Below the pieces are notes generated by a model. The model saw nothing but the letters and a program-made list of their open reading frames with translations. It was not told where the DNA came from and searched no databases. A program made the translations under genes and the position numbers. From the NCBI GenBank assembly GCA_030686995.1, contig CM060704.1, forward strand, positions 116,042,042 through 116,106,041: a stretch of DNA of 64,000 nt. The letters run 5' to 3'. Positions 47,901-61,314 of this stretch are shown here, one piece after another. How positions within the stretch are numbered: position 1 is the stretch's first letter; every line of letters begins with the position of its first letter. This DNA comes from Artemisia argyi (lineage: Eukaryota > Streptophyta > Magnoliopsida > Asterales > Asteraceae).

Positions 47901-49861
47901 TTACCATGCTTCTAATCTTCCGCATTAATAATCCTTAAGCCTTAGCTCAAGCTTACCATCTCCATCACACATAAACTTACAAAACATGGTAAACATCTAA
48001 ACCATAAGCATGAGGATTAGTAAGCAAAACGATTATAACATAATATCATAATCATTCACACATTACGCATCATAAACCATTAACCCATTTCAATCATTAA
48101 ACATAACATATACATTCAATTACTTAAGGCGTTACTATTCCACCTCGAATATGTCTAAGGACACCTAATCTACACATCTCTTTCAAGTTATGTCATACAA
48201 GCCTTAACTTCACTTTCACATAAGCACAAACATTCCAAGTCATACAATTACCTTAACATAACAAATCACAAATCACATAATATATGAAATCATAAGAACA
48301 TCATATCATAATCGGTTTACTTACCTTGATTCCAAGCTAATGATATCAATTAGAGTCATCATCATCAACTCCATCATTAGCCTCTTCTTTATATCTTGTA
48401 GGGATGATTGCTAGGCACAATACTTTGGATTAGAACACTTAAACACCATGAATTTATCACCAAACTTCATCTCCTTTCCCTCATTTTCTTCATTTCACGA
48501 CACACACACATACACTCAAACATTCTGGAATTCATGTGAAGATAAGAGGAACATTAGTAGATGGTAAGTTTTCCTAATTGGCACATTAGGTCCCTCAAGT
48601 CCATTTACTTCTAATTCAGCCACATGTAACTTTATTACTTATTTACTACATGGCAATATTAGTCCTTTAAGTCTACCTTTCTTATGATAGTGACACATCA
48701 TACTTACGTTATGCCAAACACCTCTTTAACTTTGATTACAAACACTCGAACCATACTATGATGCACCGTTGACGTCTTTATTACATTCAATGACTATGAC
48801 ATACACTTTGACACTTGACAACATGTTTACCAAAACCGTTAAGACTCTCGGGGTTACAACATTGAATGAGCTTGGTATCTACCTAAGCTTTACTTTCTTA
48901 CCATGCTTCTAATCTTCCGCATTAATAATCCTTAAGCCTTAGCTCAAGCTTACCATCTCCATCACACATAAACTTACAAAACATGGTAAACATCTAAACC
49001 ATAAGCACGAGGCTTAGTAAGCAAAACGATTATAACATAATATCATAATCATTCACACATTACGCATCATAAACCATTAACCCATTTCAATCATTAAACA
49101 TAACATATACATTCAATTACTTAAGGCGTTACTATTCCACCTCGACTATGTCTAAGGACACTTAATCTACACATCTCTTTCAAGTTATGTCATACAAGCC
49201 TTAACTTCACTTTCACATAAGCACAAACATTCCAAGTCATACAATTACCTTAACATAACAAATCACATAACACATAATATATGAAATCATAAGAACATCA
49301 CATCATAATCGGTTTACTTACCTTGATTCCAAGCTAATGATATCAATTAGAGTCATCATCATCAACTCCATCATTAGCCTCTTCTTTACATCTTGTAGGG
49401 ATGTTTGCTAGGCACAATAATTTGGATTAGAACACTTAAACACCATGAATTTATCACCAAGCTTCATCTCCTTTCCCTCCTTTTCTTCATTTCATGACAC
49501 ACACACATACACTCAAACATTCTGGAATTCATGTGAAGATAAGAGGAACATTAGTAGATGGTAAGTTTTCCTAATTGGCACATTAGGTCCCTCAAGTCCA
49601 TTTACTTCTAATTCAGCCACATGTAACTTTATTACTTATTTACTACATGGCAATATTAGTCCTTTAAGTCTACCTTTCTTATGATAGTGACACATCATAC
49701 TTTATATAACCATTTACATAACATTTAATACTTATAGTTTGACTATCAGGGTTGACTAACCAAACCCGTAAGTCCTTTAAACTTATAAAAGTTGTGGTCA
49801 ACTTAGTCAAGTGGCTTTCTCATAATAAAACACTTAGGCCCGGTTTCAAGGTGTTATACAT
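41979..49861. repeat. inserted repeat block (possibly an LTR) carrying a 997-bp tandem array
   Basis: The block separates two parts of one LINE ORF1. Single-copy flanks (41979-42722 and 49700-49861) surround seven tandem units. The right end ...GGTGTTATACA resembles gypsy LTR ends. AGCTC occurs at both edges (41974-41978 and 49862-49866), but TG..CA termini are not convincing, so element type is uncertain. Without six extra units the insert would be about 1.9 kb. CCTAAAGTGCAT-like words are repeated at 42190-42245. Confidence 0.5.
42723..49699. repeat. seven head-to-tail copies of a 996-997-bp unit
   Basis: CTTACGTTATGCC (or one-base variant) recurs at 42723, 43720, 44717, 45713, 46710, 47706 and 48703, and the array ends at 49699. 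The units differ by only a few substitutions and small indels, except that the first ~120 bp of unit 1 are more diverged. Shared variants (CATATCATTC and ACACCTAATC) mark units 3 and 5 against 2 and 4, suggesting a duplicated two-unit block. No open frame of note is present in either strand. Confidence 0.95.
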
Positions 49862-50810
49862 AGCTCTCACATAACTCAACCTACCCCATGACCCCGTACA
49901 CATAGCTATCATATAGGCGTCTAACATAAATGATGTATCAAGTTTAGTAGCAATAGCACTCAACCCATCTTTAGTGAGCAATAAAAGGAACATCATGGAA
50001 TTTAATCCAAACATGAACGTTAGACAAGACCTCCTTTGACAAATTCGCATTCGGACACCACTTTTTCAGAATTAATGGCACATTATGAGTTAACCATGGA
50101 CCATTTTCAAGCATAGCATCCATCCTTTCCTTAGAACTAAACTTGAAAAAACAAGTCTTTAGAGTTCATCATAGTTCTAACAAGACCATGTTTACTCTAA
50201 GTGTTCTTAAAATAAATTTCCACAACCGGATATGCCACTCTTTTGCCCAAGAAATACCCATAAACTGAATTGCTAAATCGTTCATTAACTTCAAGAACCT
50301 ACTTTAATGAAATACCAACATCAGCCCCATTACTAGTTGGGGCTACTAAGGTACGGAAATTAACAATTCTTTTACTTGGTTCTCCATTAAGAAGAATCGT
50401 ATATGAAAGAACCCCATTCCCAGTCAATTTTGCACCATCAGTCGCCTTAGCAAAACTATCATCCCCTTTATTCAATAGATTATCGTTTGGACAAACAATA
50501 GCCATTCTCGTGGATGTATTAGGGGTACCAAATGTGTCAGACAATCATGGAAACAATTCCATTGTATTAGTTTGACCATAGACATTCAAAGGTTTTAATG
50601 GTTCCCCATCATCGCCCACTAACACAAGCTTGCCATGAAGCATTTGACGTTCCATATCATGAATTTTTGCGGCCAATGAACTTTTGTCTTCCTCGTTTAC
50701 AGTAACAAGACTCTTAGTTGAGTAAACAACGGCCTACAAACCATTCCTCATATCTTCTTCCTTCCCTCGTCTTGCCCTTTTTTCTTACCCTTGCCATTCA
50801 TCCCTCTCGA
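49862..50810 (-). pseudogene. LINE ORF1 (DUF4283 type), N-terminal part
   Basis: Across minus-strand frames one reads KLTGNGVLSYTILLNGEPSK (50299-50544), then GYFLGKRVAYPVV, a KNGPWL-like ENGPWL block, PLILKKW, and finally TKDGLSAIATKLDTSFMLDA and SWGRLSYVRAM (49860-50000). This series is the DUF4283 domain of plant LINE ORF1 proteins, thought to bind RNA. Several frameshifts and stops are present. The protein continues at 41978 on the far side of the 997-bp array. Confidence 0.75.
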
Positions 50811-50925
50811 ATCCAAGAACCCACTCTTCATACTGACACCATGCAAAAACTAAGATGCTTACACATAAAAAACAAGAAGAATAATTAATCCTAATCTTCA
50901 ACAGGTCAGAACCCTAATAAGTAGT

Positions 50926-52339
50926 TGATACGTGGGAATCGCACCAGGCTTTACCTCTCAAGGGATCTCGAGAAGCTTACAACCCCTACCAGGCAGTGTA
51001 CCTGATCGTTGTAGTATAGTATAGTGACAAGTACCGGGGGATTGATCGTTCAGCTAGAAATAGTGTCGCTAGGATTAGAAAACCTAAATACTAGTTCTAA
51101 AGGTGAGGGATGATTATTTTTTGTATTTTTATATTTTTTAGAAAGCAAGTAAAAATCTCGGGTTTGAAGGATTTGGGCGGAATTAGTTGCTAATCAACTA
51201 ACCCAATACAAAAGATGCAATCAAAATAAAATACTAAAAAAATGAAAATAAACTAAATTATACTAAGGTTGTGAGCAATAAGTGGAGAAAATGTGTTTAA
51301 TTAGATTTCACTACTCCCTAGATATCTTTTACATGTTAATTACTTTTTATAGTTGCGTAGATGACGGATTGTATTCCTTAATACCATTCATGGGGTGGCG
51401 CACTTAATTCCCCAATCCTATGAGTGCCTACTTCACTCCTATGTCGAGCCGGCTAAGAAGCTCCTAACATGGGATCATTAGAATTTACTCATGCATTAAA
51501 TACAACCAATAAAACCTAGTGCACGTCAGTTCATGTTTCCTAAGACGTTCAAGCATGTTACCATTTGGAGATCTGCCAGTTTTCTTAAGCCTAACATCGA
51601 ATTCATTCATCCAATACAACCATAAACAAGTAATCAACACATAATTAACATCTAGGTTTCATTAGATCCAAGCAAACACAAGATAGATCTAGCCTAACAT
51701 GATGGAATTAAGACAAGAACAAGATATAGACAACCAACACATAGACATATTGATTGAATTAAAAGAACACTTATCTTAATTACACATGAAAGGGATCAAG
51801 GGCTAAGAACCCTTGAAAAACCTGTAAAATTTGTACCAAGTTCGTACTTAGGGTTTCTCCAAAACTTCTCTCTTTTTAATGTGAAAATTAGAAAACTATA
51901 TATAGGAAATAGGGTCTGACGGCGTCAAGAACAAATTTGTAACGCCGTCATCTCGCCGCCAATATACTCCTCGGACTGCCTTGATCCAGATCTGACGCCG
52001 TCAAGTGTTACGTGTTTCCTGGCCATCATGCATTTTCCTCTTGACGCCCTACTTCGTGACGCCGTCAATTCTGTACTGGGCCGTCATGCAAATTACTCTT
52101 GACGCCGTCAAGATTTTCTTCTTGACGCCGTCACCTACTGTTCCCAGCAAGGAAAATTAAGACTTTGGCGTTTTCTTCACTTTTATGCTCCAAAAACGTC
52201 CGAATTACTTCCTTTTCCAGATTTCTCTCCCAAAGTACCTAAAATCACAAAAGGAACGATTTAGGGCAATATTTGATCAAATAAATTCAATTCCGGGCTT
52301 AAATGACCCCCTAAAAGTGGTTCATTTTTCGCCTCATCA
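50926..52339 (-). repeat. 3' LTR of the young pol-less element
   Basis: This LTR contains, in its own orientation, a cluster of TGACGCCGTCA palindromes (52133 down to 51917) followed 13 bp later by a TATA string (CTATATATAG, 51896-51905). It is preceded by the candidate PPT in the internal region at about 52343-52357. Confidence 0.92.
51896..52133 (-). promoter_or_regulatory. LTR promoter: TGACG-palindrome cluster plus TATA box
   Basis: Perfect 11-mers TGACGCCGTCA or its complement lie at 51917-51927, 51993-52003, 52057-52067, 52100-52110 and 52123-52133. A near-match is at 51940-51950, and half-sites are at 52042 and near 52025 and 52080. TGACG is the core bound by TGA-class bZIP factors. 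The TATA string lies just downstream in element orientation, which is the geometry of an enhancer and core promoter. Function is inferred. Confidence 0.65.
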
Positions 52340-53900
52340 TATACCCTTACACTTGAGATTTGCTTGTCCTCAAGCAAATGCGCTTTTATTCTACTCAAAA
52401 TACAAGTTAGGGGTCATTTAACACTAATATAAAAGTAATTACAATAAATAATCGTTCCACTAAAGACCAATAGACAAGCACGGAGGTCATACACTAGCAC
52501 CTCACAAATAGTGTTTAGATACTCACATCTCTCGGGTGTAATAAAGTATAAATTACAATATGGAAACGGAAGATATCTCTCACTACCTGTCATAGCAAAA
52601 TAGATTACCATAGGCTTGGGAAAGGATCAAACCTCCACCACATGGCGTAAGCACCTAGGATAAACTATCAAAGAGGTCTTTTAAAGGGTTGTAACGTTAG
52701 GTGTAGGGATATGAAATACACGGTTTTGTTGGATAAAGGAAGTTTTACTGGTGGCGAGTTAACAATTTTGGTTAATTACATGTACAATGTGGCGTTGCTA
52801 AGCCAAGACTAGACTCGACTTAAGCTAATAAATGAAAAATAACAAAAACATAAAATGAACATAGAATAAAAAGGGATGGTAGTCGGTTTTTTTTTTTTTT
52901 TTTTTTTTTTGGCATACACTCTTACCCTTCCATCCAAAATAATACATCATAGGGAATGAACATTCCCCTTACACTTGGATTTTTACATACTTTACAATTA
53001 ACTAATCTAATGACTCGAATTAAGAAAATCAAAACACTTGGAGTACTTTTAAGATTAACGTACGTATGGGGGTAATAAATGATGTTCTTCCTCATTACTC
53101 CATAAATAAGTACTTTTACCCATGAGTCCCAATCGTCCCAAAACAATATGTACAAGGATATGACTCGACTTAGCAACCATGTAATCAATTAGATAGTTAA
53201 CTTAGGGTTTAAACAAATAACAATAATGCACTAAAGATGAGCGCATACACGGAAGGCTAAGGTGATTTGGGTGTACATTTAAGTGGGGTGTAACAAATCC
53301 TTCCTTTAAGTAAAATGCTTAAAGTTAGAAACGAAAAGATAGGCTCGGAGGGGTGTACTAGGGGTTTCGTGTACTAAAAATGAGTACAACGCTAAGGTGT
53401 GGGAAAAAATTAGTTGACTTAACTAGCCAAGTAATATGACTTAAATGGTCAAGTAATTATAATACGGGTTTAACACAAGGGTGATCCTAATGCCCCTTAT
53501 CATGTAGTAAATCCTACCACACGAATGTAGTCTCACTAGCGATCTCGGGATGCATCACTAACGCAAGTTCTAGAATCTAAATGTTACCGGTACACTCATA
53601 AGCACTAATAGTAAATGCTTTTCCTATCAAATCTAAAGGCGAACCTCACATATTTGGGTGGAAATTTTTTCTGAATATACGGTTATGTGCTAGTCATACA
53701 ATCTCCTATCCATGAGAAGCTTGCTATGGCTAAAGTTTCACTCCTAAATGTTGTGAAAAATTTTAAATTTGGCGCTAAAATTACACTAACAAGTGTTTCT
53801 CATAGTTTTATTACACATCTACCATCAAACAAAATAAACTCAAGCAAAAGTGCATATGTAAGGCCTTGTTTTTGTTCGAGTCACGAGCCTGACTCTACCC
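52340..53900 (-). other. non-coding 3' internal region of the young element
   Basis: On the minus strand this follows the ORF stop. CCTAAGTGTAGGGA overlaps the ORF end (53927-53940), and TTGAGGACAA (52364-52373) precedes CTCAAGTGTAAGGGT (52343-52357) next to the LTR, the likely PPT. A 23-base T/A run lies at 52888-52910. Short frames here have no resemblance to known proteins. Confidence 0.65.
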
Positions 53901-55256
53901 TTATTTAACGGAAATAGGGGATGTTTTCCCTACACTTAGGATTAAGTGCGGGTGGAAGTAGCGATACACACCCTTAGGGTGGAAGTATGCCACGTGAGAA
54001 AAGAGTGGTGGATGAATTATATGCTCAAAGGGTTGTGCTCCTATCATCATAACCTTACCTAATTCAATCGGGTTAATGGGTGGATTAAGATTTTCTCCTA
54101 GAAAGGGATCATTTTCAATCAACTTCAAGAGACTCCTAGTTGGGAATCCATCTTGACCTAATAAACCCGGTTTAAACCCATAATGTTTCTTGTGATCAAT
54201 CATAAATGGGTGATGTAAGCATGTAAGGTCATTTTCCACTCCTATATTGGTTTCCTCTCTACAAGGCTTAGAGTCCACTACCTTTATCCTAAGACTACCC
54301 GGACTATATGGTTCGATGGGTGGATCAGGACCTATTTCAATTCCTAAATTTTCATCCAAGGATGGAGGATTCGGTAACGGTTTTGGTTGAGGCTCCGGTT
54401 CATCAAAACTAGGAACTTCCCTAGAACTAAGAGTAAGGTTATCATTATAAGTATTCAAACCTATATCCTCTAGCTGTGTTTGGTTCAAAGGTTCTACCTC
54501 TATTGGGGTTCCTGTAGTCTCTTCTACTTTTTCCGGGTAAGTCAAGGGAGGTGTGTACGCATCAAATGATGGTAGGACTTGTGGGGTACTTTGTGGGCCT
54601 ATGTTATTTACTTCACCATTCCTTGTGTTAAGCTCACCTATATCCTCAACATGTGTTTCATTATAATCTAACCCTAACATTTTCCCAAGTATCTCACGTA
54701 CTTCTCTAGGCATCTCAACTTCTACGTCCGAATCATAAGGATCATCCTCAATATTATGACTACTATATATAAATTGCCCAAGAGATTCATCATCTGTTTC
54801 TTGAGATTCATCATCATCGATCATAAAACCTAGGTCTTTTTGATCAATGTGATCATGTTCGACTACATCCTCCATCACATCAAGGTCACCTATGTGTTCA
54901 TCCAGTATTCTGGTAGGGCCTAACCAAGACATGCAGCTAGGTGGCTCATACGAAACTATCCTAGGTGAAAGCTCATATGGTGCATAGGTTTCACTAAGTG
55001 AGGCATTTTGAGGGGTTGATGGAGCTCTTAAGGTGAATTCTCTAAAAGCATTATGCACTTGGCCTCTTTTCTCAAGGTACTCAATAAAATCAATATAAGA
55101 TCCTGTCCTCCTCATTTCGTTCCTCCATCTTGTAATATCCAAACTAGTGTAATTATATTTTTTCTGGTAAAACTCTAGTGTCGGACTTGGTAGATTCGCG
55201 TTCTCCATAATGGCAAACGGAATAGTCAATGGAAAGGTTTTTACAAACAAAGACAC
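53901..55256 (-). CDS. 451-residue acidic ORF of the young pol-less element
   Basis: The frame is intact and fills the 5' half of the internal region, beginning about 100 bases past the PBS. ATG at codon 17 (MENANLPSPTLEF) is an equally good start. The protein has a basic N-terminal helix (YQKKYNYTSLDITRWRNEMR), a long acidic middle (DDDESQETDDES), a proline-rich piece (EPEPQPKPLPNPP, about 308-320) and a more hydrophobic, His/Phe-rich tail (HVAYFHPKGVYRYFHPH). No knuckle, protease, RT or integrase motif is visible and I do not recognise a family. An untypical gag or an accessory protein is possible. Intactness and LTR similarity point to recent selection or recent origin. Confidence 0.7.
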   Translation of the reverse strand: MSLFVKTFPLTIPFAIMENANLPSPTLEFYQKKYNYTSLDITRWRNEMRRTGSYIDFIEYLEKRGQVHNAFREFTLRAPSTPQNASLSETYAPYELSPRIVSYEPPSCMSWLGPTRILDEHIGDLDVMEDVVEHDHIDQKDLGFMIDDDESQETDDESLGQFIYSSHNIEDDPYDSDVEVEMPREVREILGKMLGLDYNETHVEDIGELNTRNGEVNNIGPQSTPQVLPSFDAYTPPLTYPEKVEETTGTPIEVEPLNQTQLEDIGLNTYNDNLTLSSREVPSFDEPEPQPKPLPNPPSLDENLGIEIGPDPPIEPYSPGSLRIKVVDSKPCREETNIGVENDLTCLHHPFMIDHKKHYGFKPGLLGQDGFPTRSLLKLIENDPFLGENLNPPINPIELGKVMMIGAQPFEHIIHPPLFSHVAYFHPKGVYRYFHPHLILSVGKTSPISVK

Positions 55257-55354
55257 AAAGAAAAGATAGACAAAAGAAAACCTAAAAATAAAAATAAAAT
55301 CTTACTAGAAAGGAATCTAGCAAGTAGACCTAATAAAAAGAGATTCTAACCTAG

Positions 55355-55385
55355 ACAATAACTATTCCCCGGGCTGCGGCGCCAA
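55355..55385 (-). other. primer-binding site, tRNA-Asp type
   Basis: On the minus strand TGGCGCCGCAGCCCGGGGA follows the right LTR after a few bases (plus strand about 55367-55385). It resembles the site of the pol-less element at 12680 (TGGCGCCGCTGCCGGGGA), with extra C, and fixes the element's direction. Confidence 0.75.
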
Positions 55386-55390
55386 AAACT

Positions 55391-56804
55391 TGATACGTGG
55401 GAATCGCACCAGGCTTTACCTCTCAAAGGATCTCGAGAAGCTTACAACCCCCACCAGGCAGTGTACCTGATCGTTGTAGTATAGTATAGTGACAAGTACC
55501 GGGGGATTGATCGTTCAGCTAGGAATAGTGTCGCTAGGATTAGAAAACCTAAATACTAGATCTAAAGGTGAGGGATGATTATTTTTTGTATTTTTATATT
55601 TTTTAGAAAGCAAGTAAAAATCTCGGGTTTGAAGGATTTGGGCGGAATTAGTTGCTAATCAACTAACCCAATACAAAAGATGCAATCAAAATAAAATACT
55701 AAAAAAATGAAAATAAACTAAATTATACTAAGGTTGTGAGCAATAAGTGGAGAAAATGTGTTTACTTAGATTTCACTACTCCCTAGATATCTTTTACACG
55801 TTAATTACTTGTTATAGCTGCGTCGATGACGGATTGTATTCCTTAATACCATTCATGGGGTGGCGCACTTAATTCCCCAATCCTATGAGTGCCTACTTCA
55901 CTCCTATGTCGAGCCGGCTAAGAAGCTCCTAACATGGGATCATTAGAATTTACTCATGCATTAAATACAACCAATAAAACCTAGTGCACGTCAGTTCATG
56001 TTTCCTAAGACGTTCAAGCATGTTACCATTTGGAGATCTGCCAGTTTTCTTAAGCCTAACATCGAATTCATTCATCCAATACAACCATAAACAAGTAATC
56101 AACACATAATTAACATCTAGGTTTCATTAGATCCAAGCAAACACAAGATAGATCAAGCCTAACATGATGGAATTAAGACAAGAACAAGATATAGACAACC
56201 AACACATAGACATATTGATTGAATTAAAAGAACACTTATCTTAATTACACATGAAAGGGATCAAGGGCTAAGAACCCTTGAAAAACCTGTAAAATTCGTA
56301 CCAAGTTCGTACTTAGGGTTTCTCCAAAACTTTTCTCTTTTTAATGTGAAAATTAGAAAACTATATATAGGAAATAGGGTCTGACGGCGTCAAGAACAAA
56401 TTTGTGATGCCGTCATCTCGCCGCCAAAATACTCCTCGGACTGCCTTGATCCAGATCTGACGCCGTCAAGTGTTACGTGTTTCCAGGCCGTCATGCATTT
56501 TCCTCTTGACGCCCTACTTCGTGACGCCGTCAATTCTATACTGGGCCGTCATGCAAATTACTCTTGACGCCGTCAAGATTTTCTTCTTGACGCCGTCACC
56601 TACTATTCCCAGCAAGGAAAATTAAGACTTTGGCGTTTTCTTCACTTTTATGCTCCAAAAACGTCCGAATTGCTTCCTTTTCCAGATTTCTCTCCCAAAG
56701 TACCTAAAATCACAAAAGGAACGATTTAGGGCAATATTTGATCAAATAAATTCAATTCCGGGCTTAAATGACCCCCTAAAAGTGGTTCATTTTTCGCCTC
56801 ATCA
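55391..56804 (-). repeat. 5' LTR of the young pol-less element
   Basis: It is identical in length to the other LTR. The five palindromes recur at 56382-56392, 56458-56468, 56522-56532, 56565-56575 and 56588-56598, and the TATA string at about 56361-56370. Two of the inter-LTR differences fall in the near-match site (TAACGCCGTCA against TGATGCCGTCA), none in the perfect sites. Confidence 0.92.
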
Positions 56805-57136
56805 GTAGTGTTTAAATCTTTAAACAACACCAGAACCAGAGAACAATAATAAAAATAACCCACAAGTAAACCCTAGATGACTTAACAATCATTAGGGTTA
56901 AATGATGCACGAAATGACACACTAAATACGAATAGGTAAGCCCCGATAATAGCATTAAATGCATAAACCCAACAATGACTTTAAAAAACAAACCCGAAGA
57001 TAATTATGAAATCGTAAAATCAGTTTTGATATCTTGGCAAGTTAAAGATACTAATACAAATAACTGATCGAACGCAAGGTAAGAATCAAGGATTAATAAC
57101 AGGAATGTTAACAAGTTAGAGATCTAGGATGATAGT

Positions 57137-59687
<2,551 letters not shown>

Positions 59688-60510
59688 ATAATAGGATAAT
59701 CGAATGAAATAAGGACGTTTGGGTTAAGTCATGCACGAAATGCTACAATTAATGCGAACAGGTAAGCCCCGACAATAACATTAAATGCATAAACCCAACA
59801 GCGACTTTAAAAAACAATTAACCCGGAGAAAATTATGAAACCCTAAATTCAGCTTTTATATCTTGGCAAGTTAAAGATACTCATACCAATCACTGATCGA
59901 ACACAAGGTAAGAATCAAGGATTAATAACAGGAATGTTAACAAGTTAGAGATCTAGGATGATAATAGCATAATTGAATGAAAAAGGACATTTAGGGTTAA
60001 GTGATGCACGAAACGCCACGAATAGGTAAGCCCCGACAATAACATTAAATGCATAAACCCAAAAACAACAAGTTTAAAAAGCAAATCCAAAGAAAATTAT
60101 GAAACCCTAAAATCAGCTTTGATATCTTGGCAAGTTAAAGATACTCGTACCAATCACTGATCGAACACAAGGTAAGAATCAAGGATTAATAACAAGAACG
60201 TTTAACAAGTTAGAGATCTAGGATGTCAATAGCATAATCTAATGAAAAAGGACGTTTAGGGTTAAGTGAGGCACGAAACGCCACACTTAACGTGAACTGG
60301 TAAGCCCCGACAACAACATTAAATGCATAAACCTAACAATGACTTTAAAAAACAAATCCTAGGAAAATTATGAAACCTTAAAATCAGCTTTGATATCTTG
60401 GCAAGTGAAAGATACTCGTGCCAATCACTGATCGAACACAAGGTACGAATCAAGGATTAATAGCAGGAACGTTAACAAGTTAGAGATCTAGGATGATAAT
60501 AGCATAATCG

Positions 60511-61126
60511 AATGAAAAAGGATGTTAGGCTTGCAGTCGCCCAATTCGCCAAAGGAAGGGAGGAAAAAAAAACTCCAAGACTTAAGACACTTCGTTGCAA
60601 TACAATTTTTAATGAACAATGGAATGTACATTTTACAAGAGGTAAAAGGCTCGACTGCGATAAAGAAACTAATGGGCGTTAATTGGTGTATATGAAGGTC
60701 ATCCGAGGTGTGAACTTTAATGAACAATTTGCTTCGTGTCGTAATGTTTTAGAACATTTCACGGTGTAAACCTTTGTACTATACCTTACTAACCGTTACA
60801 AATCTTGAAATGGTTCAAGTATCGAGCCGAGTAGTTATTAAACGAGCCTAACTTGTTTAGGCCAAAACTCGACTCAACTCGGATCATTAAGACCCTTAAT
60901 AGCAAGAGTTGAAGAGTAGCATTGAATGTTTTATACTCTTATCATTTAATTTGAGTAAAAGTGGATCTCTCTCTATTAAATTTGTAGAGTAACAGGTGGT
61001 GAATTAAATGATAAGAGTAGGTATATTTAGTTTATTTTTAGAAAAGAGAATTAAATAAATAGTAAATGGGTTGAGTATCGTTTTAGCAAAATACAAATGT
61101 TGTCGTCCTCTTCCTCTTTCTTCTAC
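60511..61126. other. intergenic, upstream of the NAC gene
   Basis: No gene or repeat of known type is seen. A short open frame on the minus strand (60488-60727) crosses the edge of the tandem repeat and has no recognisable similarity. The last part forms the NAC promoter region. Confidence 0.55.
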
Positions 61127-61134
61127 TATAAAAA
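61127..61134 (+). promoter_or_regulatory. TATA box of the NAC gene
   Basis: TATAAAAA follows a CT-rich stretch (TCCTCTTCCTCTTTCTTC) and lies 188 bp upstream of the ATG at 61315. Confidence 0.6.
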
Positions 61135-61314
61135 CAACCTCTTCTCATTTCCATTCTTCACATAAACAAACCATTTATCACTTTCTTTTCTACCTTTTCA
61201 ATTTTCATCAAATGGGTTTTCCAATATTTCATTTGGGTTAGCATAAAAATAAAAACTTTTGATTTTTGTTTATAAATTAAAAAAGAAAAAAAAAGTATAT
61301 ATATAGAAATTAAG

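Larger units (their letters stand above)
50926..56804 (-). mobile_element. complete young pol-less LTR retrotransposon (5.9 kb)
   Basis: LTRs of 1414 bp (50926-52339 and 55391-56804) start TGATACGTGG and end GCCTCATCA on the plus strand. GTAGT flanks both sides (50921-50925 and 56805-56809). The PBS on the minus strand next to the right LTR shows that the element reads leftward. The 3051-bp internal region has one ORF (53901-55256) and no RT, integrase or protease. I counted about 20 differences between the LTRs (about 1.4%), so the insertion is recent. Movement must rely on enzymes from another element. Confidence 0.92.

Noticed and set aside
42723..49699. CRISPR-like or gene-family interpretation of the regular array
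   Set aside because: The units are contiguous 997-bp repeats without spacers, and no conserved open frame exists in them. The DNA is plant nuclear.
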